Source: Prevotellaceae bacterium (GTDB taxonomy: Bacteria > Bacteroidota > Bacteroidia > Bacteroidales > Paludibacteraceae). Taken from it: a DNA stretch of 21,111 nucleotides. How positions within the stretch are numbered: the first letter of the stretch is position 1; each line of letters opens with the position of its first letter. The stretch spans positions 1-21,111 of the forward strand of contig JAITNR010000058.1 of NCBI GenBank assembly GCA_031290375.1, in the 5' to 3' direction. The notes below the pieces were generated by a model that saw only the letters and a list, made by a program, of their open reading frames with translations, did not search any database and was not told the DNA's origin. The position numbers and the translations under genes are program-made. Positions 14,381-21,111 of the stretch are shown here, in pieces.

Positions 14381-15514
14381 ATGAAAGCAATACAGATGGT
14401 TGATTTGCACAGTCAATACCTAAAAATTAAACAGGAAATCGACTATGGCATTTTTCATGTTATAGAAACGAGTTCGTTTGTGAAAGGTGGAAAAGTTGTC
14501 GATTTTCAGAAAAATATCGAAATCTATTTGGGGGTAAAACATGTAATATCCGTTGCTAACGGCACCGATGCTCTGCAAATTGCCCTGATGTCGCTCGGCT
14601 TGAAACCCGGCGATGAGGTGATTACGCCTACTTTCACCTTTATAGCAACCGCCGAAGTGGTTGCCTTGCTTGGACTTACTCCTGTTGCAGTTGATGTTGA
14701 TTATGACACATTTTGCCTTGATATTCAATCTGTTGAAAAAGCAATAACGCCCAAAACCAAAGCCATCGTGCCTGTTCATCTTTTTGGACAAAATGCAAAT
14801 ATGGAGGCAGTTCTGAATCTGGCAAAAAAGCATAACCTTTTTGTAATAGAAGATGCCTGTCAATCAATGGGTTCAGAGTATATTTTTAAAGATGGGGCAA
14901 AAAAACATTCAGGTACAATGGGCAACATTGCCTGTACTTCGTTTTTTCCATCTAAAAATCTTGGCTGCTACGGCGATGGCGGAGCTATTTTTACCAATGA
15001 TGATGAATTGGCAGAAAAAATCACAATGATTGCCAACCACGGAATGAAAGTGCGCTATCATCATGATGTTGTTGGCGTCAATTCGCGTTTGGACTCTATT
15101 CAAGCGGCAGTGCTGGACGCAAAACTTCCGCATTTGAATTCATACATTGCTGCTCGTCAAGATGTTGCCAATTTTTATAACGGGGCTTTTGCAAATCATA
15201 AAAAAATAATTATCCCCAAAACAGCTGATTTCACAACTCATTCTTTTCATCAATATACCCTGAAACTTATTGATACCGACAGAGATAGATTGATCGCCGA
15301 AATGCAGAAAAAGAATATTCCCGTGATGATTTACTATCCTGTTCCCTTGCATTTGCAAAAAGCGTACCAAGACGAACGGTATAAAGGTGGTGATTTCCCT
15401 GTTGCAGAAAAATTATCAAAAACGGTGGTGTCGCTACCTATGCATACAGAACTTGATACTGAGCAACTTAACTATATTTCGGAAAATTTTCTAAAAATCA
15501 TTGCGGATTGCTGA
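14381..15514 (+). CDS. DegT/DnrJ/EryC1 sugar aminotransferase, WbpE-like
   Basis: PLP-dependent aminotransferase that converts a keto-sugar nucleotide to an amino sugar for surface polysaccharide. The 377 residues align along their length with what I remember of WbpE/WlbC, which aminate UDP-2-acetamido-3-keto-glucuronate. Matching landmarks are SVANGTDALQIALMSLG (about 57-73), VITPTFTFIATAEVVALLG, the cofactor Asp in IEDACQS (Asp158), and TSFFPSKNLGCYGDGGA with the PLP lysine at 192. GVNSRLDSIQAAVLDAKL follows. A short upstream ATG at 14370 opens only 4 codons. No other polysaccharide genes are visible on either side, so it is isolated here: tRNA-Lys follows at once. Confidence 0.92.
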   Translation: MKAIQMVDLHSQYLKIKQEIDYGIFHVIETSSFVKGGKVVDFQKNIEIYLGVKHVISVANGTDALQIALMSLGLKPGDEVITPTFTFIATAEVVALLGLTPVAVDVDYDTFCLDIQSVEKAITPKTKAIVPVHLFGQNANMEAVLNLAKKHNLFVIEDACQSMGSEYIFKDGAKKHSGTMGNIACTSFFPSKNLGCYGDGGAIFTNDDELAEKITMIANHGMKVRYHHDVVGVNSRLDSIQAAVLDAKLPHLNSYIAARQDVANFYNGAFANHKKIIIPKTADFTTHSFHQYTLKLIDTDRDRLIAEMQKKNIPVMIYYPVPLHLQKAYQDERYKGGDFPVAEKLSKTVVSLPMHTELDTEQLNYISENFLKIIADC

Positions 15515-15530
15515 ATTTTTAGTACCTTTG
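15500..15530 (+). promoter_or_regulatory. Promoter of tRNA-Lys
   Basis: ATTG (15500-15503), 19-nt spacer and TACCTTTG (15523-15530). The -33 part lies inside the last codons of the aminotransferase. Predicted start near 15537, about 13 nt before the mature tRNA. Confidence 0.65.
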
Positions 15531-15549
15531 CCGTTGATTTTAAAAGTCA

Positions 15550-15622
15550 GTCTCCGTAGCTCAGTTGGTAGAGCAATTGACTCTTAATCAATGGGTCGAG
15601 GGTTCGAGCCCCTCCGGGGATA
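15550..15622 (+). tRNA. tRNA-Lys (anticodon CUU)
   Basis: A 73-nt cloverleaf. The acceptor stem is 15550-15556 with 15615-15621, including a G-U at the end pair. The D-arm is GCTC...GAGC (15559-15574). The anticodon stem is ATTGA/TCAAT around loop CTCTTAA, anticodon CTT at 15583-15585. The T-arm is GAGGG/CCCTC around TTCGAGC. Discriminator base A; no CCA is encoded. It reads the AAG lysine codon. Confidence 0.96.
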
Positions 15623-15629
15623 CAAAGAA

Positions 15630-15670
15630 AAACTACGATATACAATCCATATATCGTAGTTTGGTTTTTT
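15630..15670. terminator. Terminator after tRNA-Lys, bidirectional with rho
   Basis: A perfect 13-bp stem AAACTACGATATA (15630-15642) / TATATCGTAGTTT (15650-15662) with a 7-nt loop, then GG and six T on the plus strand. On the minus strand it is followed by TTCTTTG after a T-run, so it can also end rho transcription, whose stop codon is 33 nt away. Confidence 0.87.
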
Positions 15671-15695
15671 ATAAAGTTAATCTTTTCCCCTCATT

Positions 15696-17516
15696 CTAAT
15701 CATTCATCGAAGACAAAAACTCCTCGTTTGTTTCGGTTCTTTCGAGCCTTTCTTTGAGAAATTCCATTGCCTCAACCGAGTTCATGTCCGACAGGTAACG
15801 GCGAAGTACCCACATTCTATTTAAAATTTTGGGATTCAAAAGCAAATCGTCCCTTCTGGTACTTGACGCGTTAATATCCACCGCAGGGAAAAACCTTTTG
15901 TTAGCCAAACGCCTGTCCAGTTGCAACTCCATATTGCCTGTGCCTTTGAACTCTTCAAAAATCACATCGTCCATCTTTGACCCTGTGTCGGTTAGAGCTG
16001 TAGCAATAATGGTCAGTGAACCACCACCCTCAATGTTGCGGGCAGCACCGAAAAATCGTTTTGGCTTGTGCAGAGCATTGGCATCAACGCCACCCGTCAG
16101 TACCTTGCCCGAAGCGGGTTGAGCCGTATTGTAGGCACGAGCCAGACGAGTTATGGAGTCAAGCAGAATTACTACATCGTGTCCACACTCCACAAGACGT
16201 TTTGCCTTTTCGTGTACCATATTTGCCACCTTGACGTGTTTGTCGGCAGGCTCGTCAAAAGTGGAGGAAATCACTTCAGCATCAACACTTCGTTCCATAT
16301 CGGTAACCTCCTCAGGACGCTCGTCTATAAGCAAAATCATCATATAAACCTCAGGGTGATTTTGCAAAATAGCATTTGCTATTTCTTTGAGTAATACTGT
16401 TTTACCTGTTTTTGGTTGTGCTACAATCAGTCCACGTTGTCCCTTGCCAATGGGGGTGAACAAATCCACTATACGCACCGAAAGGGTATCTTTTTTGCCG
16501 GTGGTAAGCGTAAATTTTTCGTTAGGGAAAAGCGGCGTCAGATGCTCAAAAGGCACTCTGTCCCGCACAATTTCGGGCGAAGAACCATTAATCGAAGTAA
16601 TTTTAAGCAACGGAAAATATTTTTCTCCATCTCTCGGCGGACGAATAGGTCCCTCAATAGTGTCGCCCACTTTCAGCCCCATCAATTTTATTTGGGATTG
16701 AGAAACATAGATATCATCGGGGGAGGAAAAATAGTTGTAGTCGGACGAACGCAAAAAGCCATACCCTTCGTTCATAATTTCCAAAGTGCCACAACCGACC
16801 AGAATATCGTCAAAATCATAGTGTTTGCCGCCGTTCTGATTGCCATTATTTACATTGCTGTTGCCTTTGTTGAGTTGATTTTGATAGTTGTTCGGGTTTT
16901 GGGTGTGACTATGGTTTTGAGCGTTGTTTTGATTATTTTCTCCACTATTGTTTGCTTGAATATTGTTTGTATGTTTTTGTGGCTGCGGTTTTGCTTCCGC
17001 TATTCTGGGAGTGTCTTCCTGCTTTATTTCCACCACTTCCACAGCGGCAGGTTTGGCAACTGTATCCGTTTTGGCGGCATTTTTATTCCTTCCCTGATGG
17101 TCTTCTTTCTTTTCCGTTTCCATCTTGGTTTTGCGTCTTGTTTGAGAGAGAGAATTTGCATTATCTGACTCGCTTTTGTCAGCAATTTTATTTTCTTTAT
17201 CCGGCTCGGTATTTTGTATTTTTGCAACTACACCATCCTTTTTGTGCTCTTTCGGTTTTGTTTTACGAGCAACATCATTGGCTGCGTTATCGGAAGTTAA
17301 AACAGGAACCAATTTCCCCTGTACTCTTGGACGTTTTGCCTTTGGAACAGATGGCTCCTGAGTAGGGTTTGATGCCGTATCAATAGCCTGCTGGTCAAGA
17401 ATAGCATAAACAATTTCGGTTGTAGTAAGGGATTTTAACTTTTTGATTTTCATTTCTTTTGCAATTTCTTGCAGTTCAAACAGATTTTTTTCTTGTAATT
17501 GAAGAATGTTGTACAT
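15696..17516 (-). CDS. rho: Transcription termination factor Rho with a long disordered insert
   Basis: Hexameric RNA-dependent ATPase that ends transcription. The N-terminal Rho domain covers about residues 1-42. Residues about 43-232 are a low-complexity insert rich in Lys, Glu, Asn and Gln; about 20 of residues 181-230 are Asn. The RNA-binding cold-shock-like domain follows (GYGFLRSSDYNYFSSPDDIYV, core GYGFLRSSDYNYFSS, 251-265). The ATPase core has P-loop AQPKTGKT (366-373), the Walker B-like VVILLDSITRLARAYN and GGVDANALHKPKRFFGAARN. At 606 residues it is about 190 longer than E. coli Rho (419), nearly all from the insert. Disordered Rho inserts are known in Bacteroidetes. The leader is about 150 nt, which may allow autoregulation. 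Confidence 0.97.
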   Translation of the reverse strand: MYNILQLQEKNLFELQEIAKEMKIKKLKSLTTTEIVYAILDQQAIDTASNPTQEPSVPKAKRPRVQGKLVPVLTSDNAANDVARKTKPKEHKKDGVVAKIQNTEPDKENKIADKSESDNANSLSQTRRKTKMETEKKEDHQGRNKNAAKTDTVAKPAAVEVVEIKQEDTPRIAEAKPQPQKHTNNIQANNSGENNQNNAQNHSHTQNPNNYQNQLNKGNSNVNNGNQNGGKHYDFDDILVGCGTLEIMNEGYGFLRSSDYNYFSSPDDIYVSQSQIKLMGLKVGDTIEGPIRPPRDGEKYFPLLKITSINGSSPEIVRDRVPFEHLTPLFPNEKFTLTTGKKDTLSVRIVDLFTPIGKGQRGLIVAQPKTGKTVLLKEIANAILQNHPEVYMMILLIDERPEEVTDMERSVDAEVISSTFDEPADKHVKVANMVHEKAKRLVECGHDVVILLDSITRLARAYNTAQPASGKVLTGGVDANALHKPKRFFGAARNIEGGGSLTIIATALTDTGSKMDDVIFEEFKGTGNMELQLDRRLANKRFFPAVDINASSTRRDDLLLNPKILNRMWVLRRYLSDMNSVEAMEFLKERLERTETNEEFLSSMND

Positions 17517-17683
17517 TTACTAATATGATTTGTGGTTTTTATTCGCTTGCAATAGGTTAGTTCTTGTCATGGATTATGGAAAATTAAGAATATATTTTTA
17601 AATCCGGAAACTGAAACTAAATGATTACAAAATTGCCATTGGGAATTTTTTAGAAGCATTTGAATAAATGCGATGCAAAGGTA
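17517..17683 (-). promoter_or_regulatory. rho promoter -7 element and long 5' leader
   Basis: TACCTTTG (17683-17676) fits TAnnTTTG; no good -33 is seen at the usual distance. Transcription would begin near 17669, leaving about 150 nt before the rho ATG. That leader contains an upstream 30-codon ORF (17659-17567) starting about 10 nt from the predicted start, which may be chance. E. coli rho is autoregulated through its leader; whether the same holds here cannot be told from sequence. Confidence 0.5.
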
Positions 17684-17900
17684 ATATTTTTTTTTGGATT
17701 ATAAACTATTATTACGCGATTTATTTGGGGCAACGCATTAAAAATTGAGTAAAATGGTGATTATCAATATTTTTTTCGCCATCTGCATTTCAATTAATGT
17801 TCTACGAGTTTTTAAAACACATAAATATTCTGCTTCTTGGTTGCATAACATAATTTTTTTCAGTGAGTTGCGAATAATTAAATAAAATTCACTAACTTTG
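17684..17900 (+). promoter_or_regulatory. Intergenic AT-rich region with Nudix gene promoter
   Basis: TAACTTTG (17893-17900) fits the -7 form, 35 nt before the Nudix ATG. The nearest upstream TTG (in GAGTTGCG) gives a 22-nt spacer, a little long. The remaining 17684-17870 is AT-rich with no supported gene; the minus-strand frame within it looks like chance. Confidence 0.5.
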
Positions 17901-17935
17901 TAGAAAAAAATATAGCAAAGCAACAAAAGCAACAG

Positions 17936-18463
17936 ATGTTACATCCGTTAGAAAAATTTCGATATTGTCCTGTATGCGGTTCGGAGCAGTTCAGGGAGCA
18001 GAACGACCGCTCAAAGTTGTGTCATCAGTGCGGATTTCACTACTATCTCAATGCGGTGTCTGCCGTTGCCGGTTTCATCGTTGACAACAGCAACAAACTT
18101 TTGCTTTGCGTTCGCTCGCAAGAGCCACAGAAGGGTATGTTGGACTTGCCCGGTGGTTTTGTTGATATTGCCGAAACTGCCGAAGAGGCGATACAAAGGG
18201 AAATTTTCGAGGAATTGAACCTTAAAATCGACAGCATCGAATACCTTTTTTCCGTTCCAAACGAATATTTATATTCAGACTTCAATGTTAGAACTCTGGA
18301 TATGTTTTTCAAGATAAAAATCATTGATTTTTCTGTTCTGAAAAGCAAGGACGATGTTTTGGAAACCGTCTTTGTGTCTTTCAGCGATGTGGATATTGAG
18401 AAAATAGGTTTGAAATCAATAAAAATTGCGGTAAGCAAGTTTTTGTCAATTCATAACGATTAA
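17936..18463 (+). CDS. Nudix hydrolase with N-terminal zinc ribbon
   Basis: A 175-residue nucleotide-diphosphate hydrolase. A four-Cys zinc ribbon opens the protein (CPVCG with Cys11/Cys14 and CHQCG with Cys29/Cys32), as in NudC-type NADH pyrophosphatases. The Nudix box runs from Gly74 through Glu80 to Arg88-Glu89 and Glu92-Glu93 (GGFVDIAETAEEAIQREIFE). The catalytic REIFEE is intact, but the Gly expected two residues later is Asn95. The protein is too short for NudC and lacks its SQPWPFPxS signature in the part I can see, so NADH specificity is unproven. It lies 41 nt upstream of nadD on the same strand, which suggests a link to NAD metabolism. Confidence 0.9.
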   Translation: MLHPLEKFRYCPVCGSEQFREQNDRSKLCHQCGFHYYLNAVSAVAGFIVDNSNKLLLCVRSQEPQKGMLDLPGGFVDIAETAEEAIQREIFEELNLKIDSIEYLFSVPNEYLYSDFNVRTLDMFFKIKIIDFSVLKSKDDVLETVFVSFSDVDIEKIGLKSIKIAVSKFLSIHND

Positions 18464-18504
18464 GAAACAAAATAAGGGATAGAAAATCAAAAATCATAAA
18501 CACA

Positions 18505-19080
18505 ATGAAAACAGGCATTTACTCAGGCTCGTTCAATCCGCTCCACAATGGGCACATTGCATTGGCAGACCATCTTGTTGAAAACAATATTGTTGATGAG
18601 TTGTGGCTTGTGGTTTCGCCGCAAAATCCACTAAAAAGAGAAGCGGAACTTTTGGATGACCATTTGCGTTTTGAGATGGCTGAAATTGCGTTTAAGGACA
18701 GGCAAAAAATAAAAATTTCAGATGTAGAATTTGCTTTGCCAAAGCCGAATTACACTATTGACACACTGAACTTTTTGCAGCAAAAATACCCTGAAAATCA
18801 GTTTGTACTGTTGATTGGTGCGGATAACGCAGCCGTTTTTGACAAGTGGAAAAATTATTCAGAAATTCTAAAAAACTATTCCGTAATGGTTTATCCCAGG
18901 CTGAATTACCCTCATAATAGCGAAAAATATCCGCAAATGCAGTTTATTTCTGCCCCTCTTCTCGATGTATCTTCGACCGAAATCCGTAAAAGGATTTCAC
19001 AGGGACTGCCCTGTGAAGATTTTTTGCCGCGAGGTGTATTGAATTTTATTAAGGGAAATAATCTTTTTGTTGATAATTGA
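18505..19080 (+). CDS. nadD: Nicotinate-nucleotide adenylyltransferase
   Basis: Joins nicotinate mononucleotide and ATP to give deamido-NAD, in NAD synthesis. The 191-residue length is standard. The nucleotidyltransferase signature GSFNPLHNGH (residues 8-17) supplies the HxGH-type site, and LLDVSSTEIRKRI near 151-163 is the second ATP-binding motif (ISSTxIR). The middle IGADNAAVFDKWKNYSEIL segment is typical of the family. The gene follows the Nudix gene by 41 nt and is probably in the same transcript. The stop codon lies inside the terminator stem. Confidence 0.95.
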   Translation: MKTGIYSGSFNPLHNGHIALADHLVENNIVDELWLVVSPQNPLKREAELLDDHLRFEMAEIAFKDRQKIKISDVEFALPKPNYTIDTLNFLQQKYPENQFVLLIGADNAAVFDKWKNYSEILKNYSVMVYPRLNYPHNSEKYPQMQFISAPLLDVSSTEIRKRISQGLPCEDFLPRGVLNFIKGNNLFVDN

Positions 19081-19107
19081 AAAAAAAAGGCTTATCAACT
19101 TTTATTT
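19069..19107 (+). terminator. Terminator of the Nudix-nadD unit
   Basis: GTTGATAA (19069-19076) pairs perfectly with TTATCAAC (19092-19099) around a 15-nt A-rich loop, followed by TTTTATTT. The 5' arm lies within the last nadD codons. Confidence 0.65.
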
Positions 19108-19327
19108 CAACAAAATAAAAAAGGCAGTAAAAACCGAGAAATAAATTAAAAAAGACAAAAAAGGCAATCAATTGTTCATAAAAAAAATCTTTTTATTCAT
19201 TTAAAAAAAAAAACAAAAAGTGATGTGATTTTGAAAAAAAAATAGTAATATTGCAAACCGTTTTGCTGACTTAAAACAAATTAAAAATACAAAAAAAAAT
19301 ATTATTAAACCTTTTATTTTAAAGATT
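19108..19327 (+). other. AT-rich leader region of gdhA
   Basis: A very A-rich stretch with several runs of seven or more A. The best promoter candidate is TAATATTG (19246-19253), one base off TAnnTTTG, about 75 nt before gdhA; no -33 TTTG stands at the right distance. No ORF or RNA gene is supported. Confidence 0.35.
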
Positions 19328-20668
19328 ATGAACGTAAAGAAAATTATGACCTCGTTAGAGGCAAAACACCCCGGTGAAAACGAGTACCTGCAAGCAGTAC
19401 ACGAAGTTTTGGAGTCAATTGAGGAAGTTTATAACCAACATCCTGAATTTGAAAAAGCCAAAATTGTGGAGAGAGTTGTTGAACCTGACAGAATTTTCAC
19501 TTTCCGTATAAATTGGGTGGATGACAAGGGTGAAGTTCAGACCAACCTTGCCTACAGAGTTCAGTTTAACAGTGCGATTGGACCATACAAGGGCGGGCTT
19601 CGTTTCCATCCCTCTGTTAATCCGTCAATACTCAAGTTTTTAGGTTTTGAACAAACATTTAAAAATGCTCTTACCACGTTGCCGATGGGTGGTGGTAAAG
19701 GCGGTTCCGATTTTGATCCGACAGGCAAGTCCGATGCCGAAGTCATGCGTTTCTGTCAGGCATTTATGCTCGAACTTTGGAGAGTAATCGGACCCGATAC
19801 TGACGTGCCCGCAGGCGACATAGGCGTAGGCGGACGTGAAATCGGATTCCTGTATGGCATGTACAAGAAACTTGCCCGCGAGCATACAGGCGTTCTTACA
19901 GGCAAAGGTATAACTTGGGGTGGTTCGTTAATTCGTCCTGAAGCAACGGGATACGGCGGACTCTATTTTGTTCAACACATGTTGCATCAGGCAGGCAAAG
20001 ACATCAAAGGCAAGAAAGTGATTGTTTCAGGTTTTGGTAACGTTGCTTGGGGTGCTGCCGAAAAAGCAACTCAAATCGGAGCGAAAGTAGTTGGCATATC
20101 AGGTCCCGATGGCTCTGTAGAAATCCCTGACGGTATGACTCAAACGATGATTGACTATATGCTCGACCTTCGTGCATCCAACAGAAATATTGTTGCTCCT
20201 TTTGCTGAAAAATTTGCAAAAGAATCGAAATTCACAGCAGGTAAAAAAGTGTGGATTATTCCTTGCGACATTGCTCTGCCTTGTGCTTTCCAAAACGAAC
20301 TTAATGGAGACGATGCAAAAGAACTGCTTAAAAACGGAACATGGTGCTGTGCCGAAATTTCCAATATGGGCTGTACGCCTGAGGCTATAAAGGCTTTTCA
20401 GGATGCAAAAGTACTGTTTGCACCGGGTAAAGCTGTAAATGCAGGCGGCGTGGCTACATCTGGCTTGGAGATGACTCAGAATGCAATGCACATCAGTTGG
20501 TCTGCCGAAGAGGTTGACGCCAAACTGCACAGCATTATGGAGAATATTCACGAGGCTTGTGTCAAATACGGTACGGACAAGAACGGTTACATCAACTACG
20601 TGAATGGTGCCAACATTGCAGGCTTTATGAAAGTTGCAACCGCAATGCTCGAAATGGGTATTGTTTAA
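19328..20668 (+). CDS. gdhA: Glutamate dehydrogenase
   Basis: Interconverts 2-oxoglutarate plus ammonia and glutamate, for nitrogen assimilation. The 446 residues match the hexameric bacterial class. GPYKGGLRFHP (85-95) and PMGGGKGGSDFDP (119-131, catalytic Lys near 124) form the substrate site. PAGDIGVGGREIGFLYG follows, then the Rossmann-type VIVSGFGNVAWGAAEK for the cofactor and NAGGVATSGLEMTQNA near the C-terminus. Cofactor preference is not certain from this reading; NADPH is usual for this subgroup in Bacteroides. It stands alone, with a strong terminator after it. Confidence 0.96.
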   Translation: MNVKKIMTSLEAKHPGENEYLQAVHEVLESIEEVYNQHPEFEKAKIVERVVEPDRIFTFRINWVDDKGEVQTNLAYRVQFNSAIGPYKGGLRFHPSVNPSILKFLGFEQTFKNALTTLPMGGGKGGSDFDPTGKSDAEVMRFCQAFMLELWRVIGPDTDVPAGDIGVGGREIGFLYGMYKKLAREHTGVLTGKGITWGGSLIRPEATGYGGLYFVQHMLHQAGKDIKGKKVIVSGFGNVAWGAAEKATQIGAKVVGISGPDGSVEIPDGMTQTMIDYMLDLRASNRNIVAPFAEKFAKESKFTAGKKVWIIPCDIALPCAFQNELNGDDAKELLKNGTWCCAEISNMGCTPEAIKAFQDAKVLFAPGKAVNAGGVATSGLEMTQNAMHISWSAEEVDAKLHSIMENIHEACVKYGTDKNGYINYVNGANIAGFMKVATAMLEMGIV

Positions 20669-20686
20669 AACATTTTTTTTATTACG

Positions 20687-20721
20687 AAAAAGAGGCTGTT
20701 TTTTTAACAGCCTCTTTTTTT
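20687..20721. terminator. Terminator after gdhA
   Basis: A 14-bp perfect stem AAAAAGAGGCTGTT (20687-20700) / AACAGCCTCTTTTT (20706-20719) with a five-T loop and a T-run on the plus strand. The A-run on the other side lets it also act on minus-strand transcripts from the right. Confidence 0.92.
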
Positions 20722-20865
20722 GAGCACCGCACACAACATAATTGGCTTTGCAGGCTTTGTACGTCTATGGTTAGAGCAAAACGTTTACTGCTTAGCTTTC
20801 GACGGTCAAAAATTACAAAGCAATGTTACTCAATGACTTACAAAAACGGCGAGCCACTACACTTT
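20722..20865. other. Gap between gdhA terminator and transposase fragment
   Basis: No gene is supported. If the neighbouring fragment is a transposase, the element's terminal inverted repeat should lie somewhere here, but the partner end is outside the window and cannot be compared. Confidence 0.4.
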
Positions 20866-21111
20866 TTAATTTTCGAGTAATTGATAAGGCACTAAACTTC
20901 GGTGTTTTTTCATTGCTTGATATATTGTTTGTGTGTCTTTTGACGTTTTGGCAGGCAGAACGTATCGTTTCTGTTTTTTCGGGTAAATCAGAATACTTTC
21001 CTGTACAGACCACAGTTCTTCGCTGATTCGCGCTGCCGAAAAACGTTCTTTGGTTTCGGTTCTGATGATGTGTTGCAAAAAGCGTATCAGCGAAAATGCT
21101 ACAAAAAATTG
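20866..21111 (-). mobile_element. Probable transposase, C-terminal part (runs off the right edge)
   Basis: The minus-strand frame is open from the window edge to TAA at 20866-20868, giving 81 residues. It starts FFVAFSLIRFLQHIIRT, a hydrophobic helix, then RFSAARISEELWSVQ, YVLPAKTS and a basic end. The order of membrane-like helix, KERFSAARI and a Tyr-Val-Leu-Pro strand resembles the tail of DDE transposases of the IS1634/ISAs1 type. This is a pattern match from memory. The DDE core lies beyond the edge and the family is not certain. Confidence 0.45.

Noticed and set aside
16068..17365. Long plus-strand frames opposite rho, up to 250 codons
   Set aside because: They mirror the low-complexity insert and the ATPase core of rho. 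The hydrophobic runs come from the complement of Asn/Lys-rich codons.
20557..21026. Plus-strand frames over the gdhA end and right edge
   Set aside because: The first is an out-of-frame reading of gdhA crossing its terminator; the second is antisense to the transposase-like frame.
1..21111. CRISPR array, rRNA, riboswitch or replication origin
   Set aside because: I looked for regularly spaced repeats, conserved rRNA blocks and known riboswitch cores and saw none. A-run-rich stretches at 19081-19327 are not regular repeats.

Overview
The window looks like a chromosomal segment from a Bacteroidota, probably Bacteroidales. It is AT-rich and has long AT-rich intergenic gaps with little Shine-Dalgarno signal. 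Several genes are preceded by the Bacteroidetes promoter form (TTTG, about 19 nt, TAnnTTTG). The gene families also fit: a Rho with a long Asn-rich insert, a Bacteroidetes-type PheA ACT domain, an S4/Hsp15-like protein next to a DUF3109 protein, and Bacteroidetes phage-type remnants.

Layout. 14-1075 (minus): pheA (prephenate dehydratase) behind what reads as a complete ribosome-mediated transcription attenuator. Its parts are a consensus promoter, an 18-codon leader peptide with 6 Tyr and 3 Phe codons, a 10-bp antiterminator starting right after the leader stop codon, and a GNRA-loop intrinsic terminator just before pheA. 1117-1362 (plus): a scrap of an AIPR-family (abortive infection) gene. 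1414-7947 (minus): a five-gene efflux operon in the order TetR regulator, TolC-like outer-membrane protein, lipoprotein adaptor, HAE1-type RND pump, PII-like protein. 8155-8624 (plus): a truncated phage- or plasmid-type protein fragment, a consensus-like promoter and a 25-codon ORF. 8687-11920 (plus): prfC, an S4-domain protein, a DUF3109 protein, and a shortened acyl-CoA-ligase-like protein without the ATP-binding loop. 11944-13308 (minus): metallo-beta-lactamase hydrolase then recO, convergent with the previous group and sharing a large bidirectional terminator. 13520-14022 (minus): a broken holin/spanin-like prophage remnant. 14381-15514 (plus): a WbpE-like sugar aminotransferase, followed by tRNA-Lys(CUU). 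15696-17516 (minus): rho. 17936-19080 (plus): zinc-ribbon Nudix hydrolase and nadD. 19328-20668 (plus): glutamate dehydrogenase, then a strong terminator. 20866 to the right edge (minus): the C-terminal part of a probable transposase.

How it works together. Most genes are core housekeeping (aromatic amino acid synthesis, translation termination, transcription termination, recombination repair, NAD synthesis, nitrogen assimilation). The efflux operon is a self-contained accessory unit with its own repressor and a PII-like protein at its distal end. Remnants of defence, phage and insertion-sequence genes sit in the gaps between core genes, which suggests repeated insertion and decay. The most notable item is the pheA leader: its codon content, stop-codon position and two mutually exclusive stems agree with one another and predict control of a combined Phe/Tyr operon running off the left edge.
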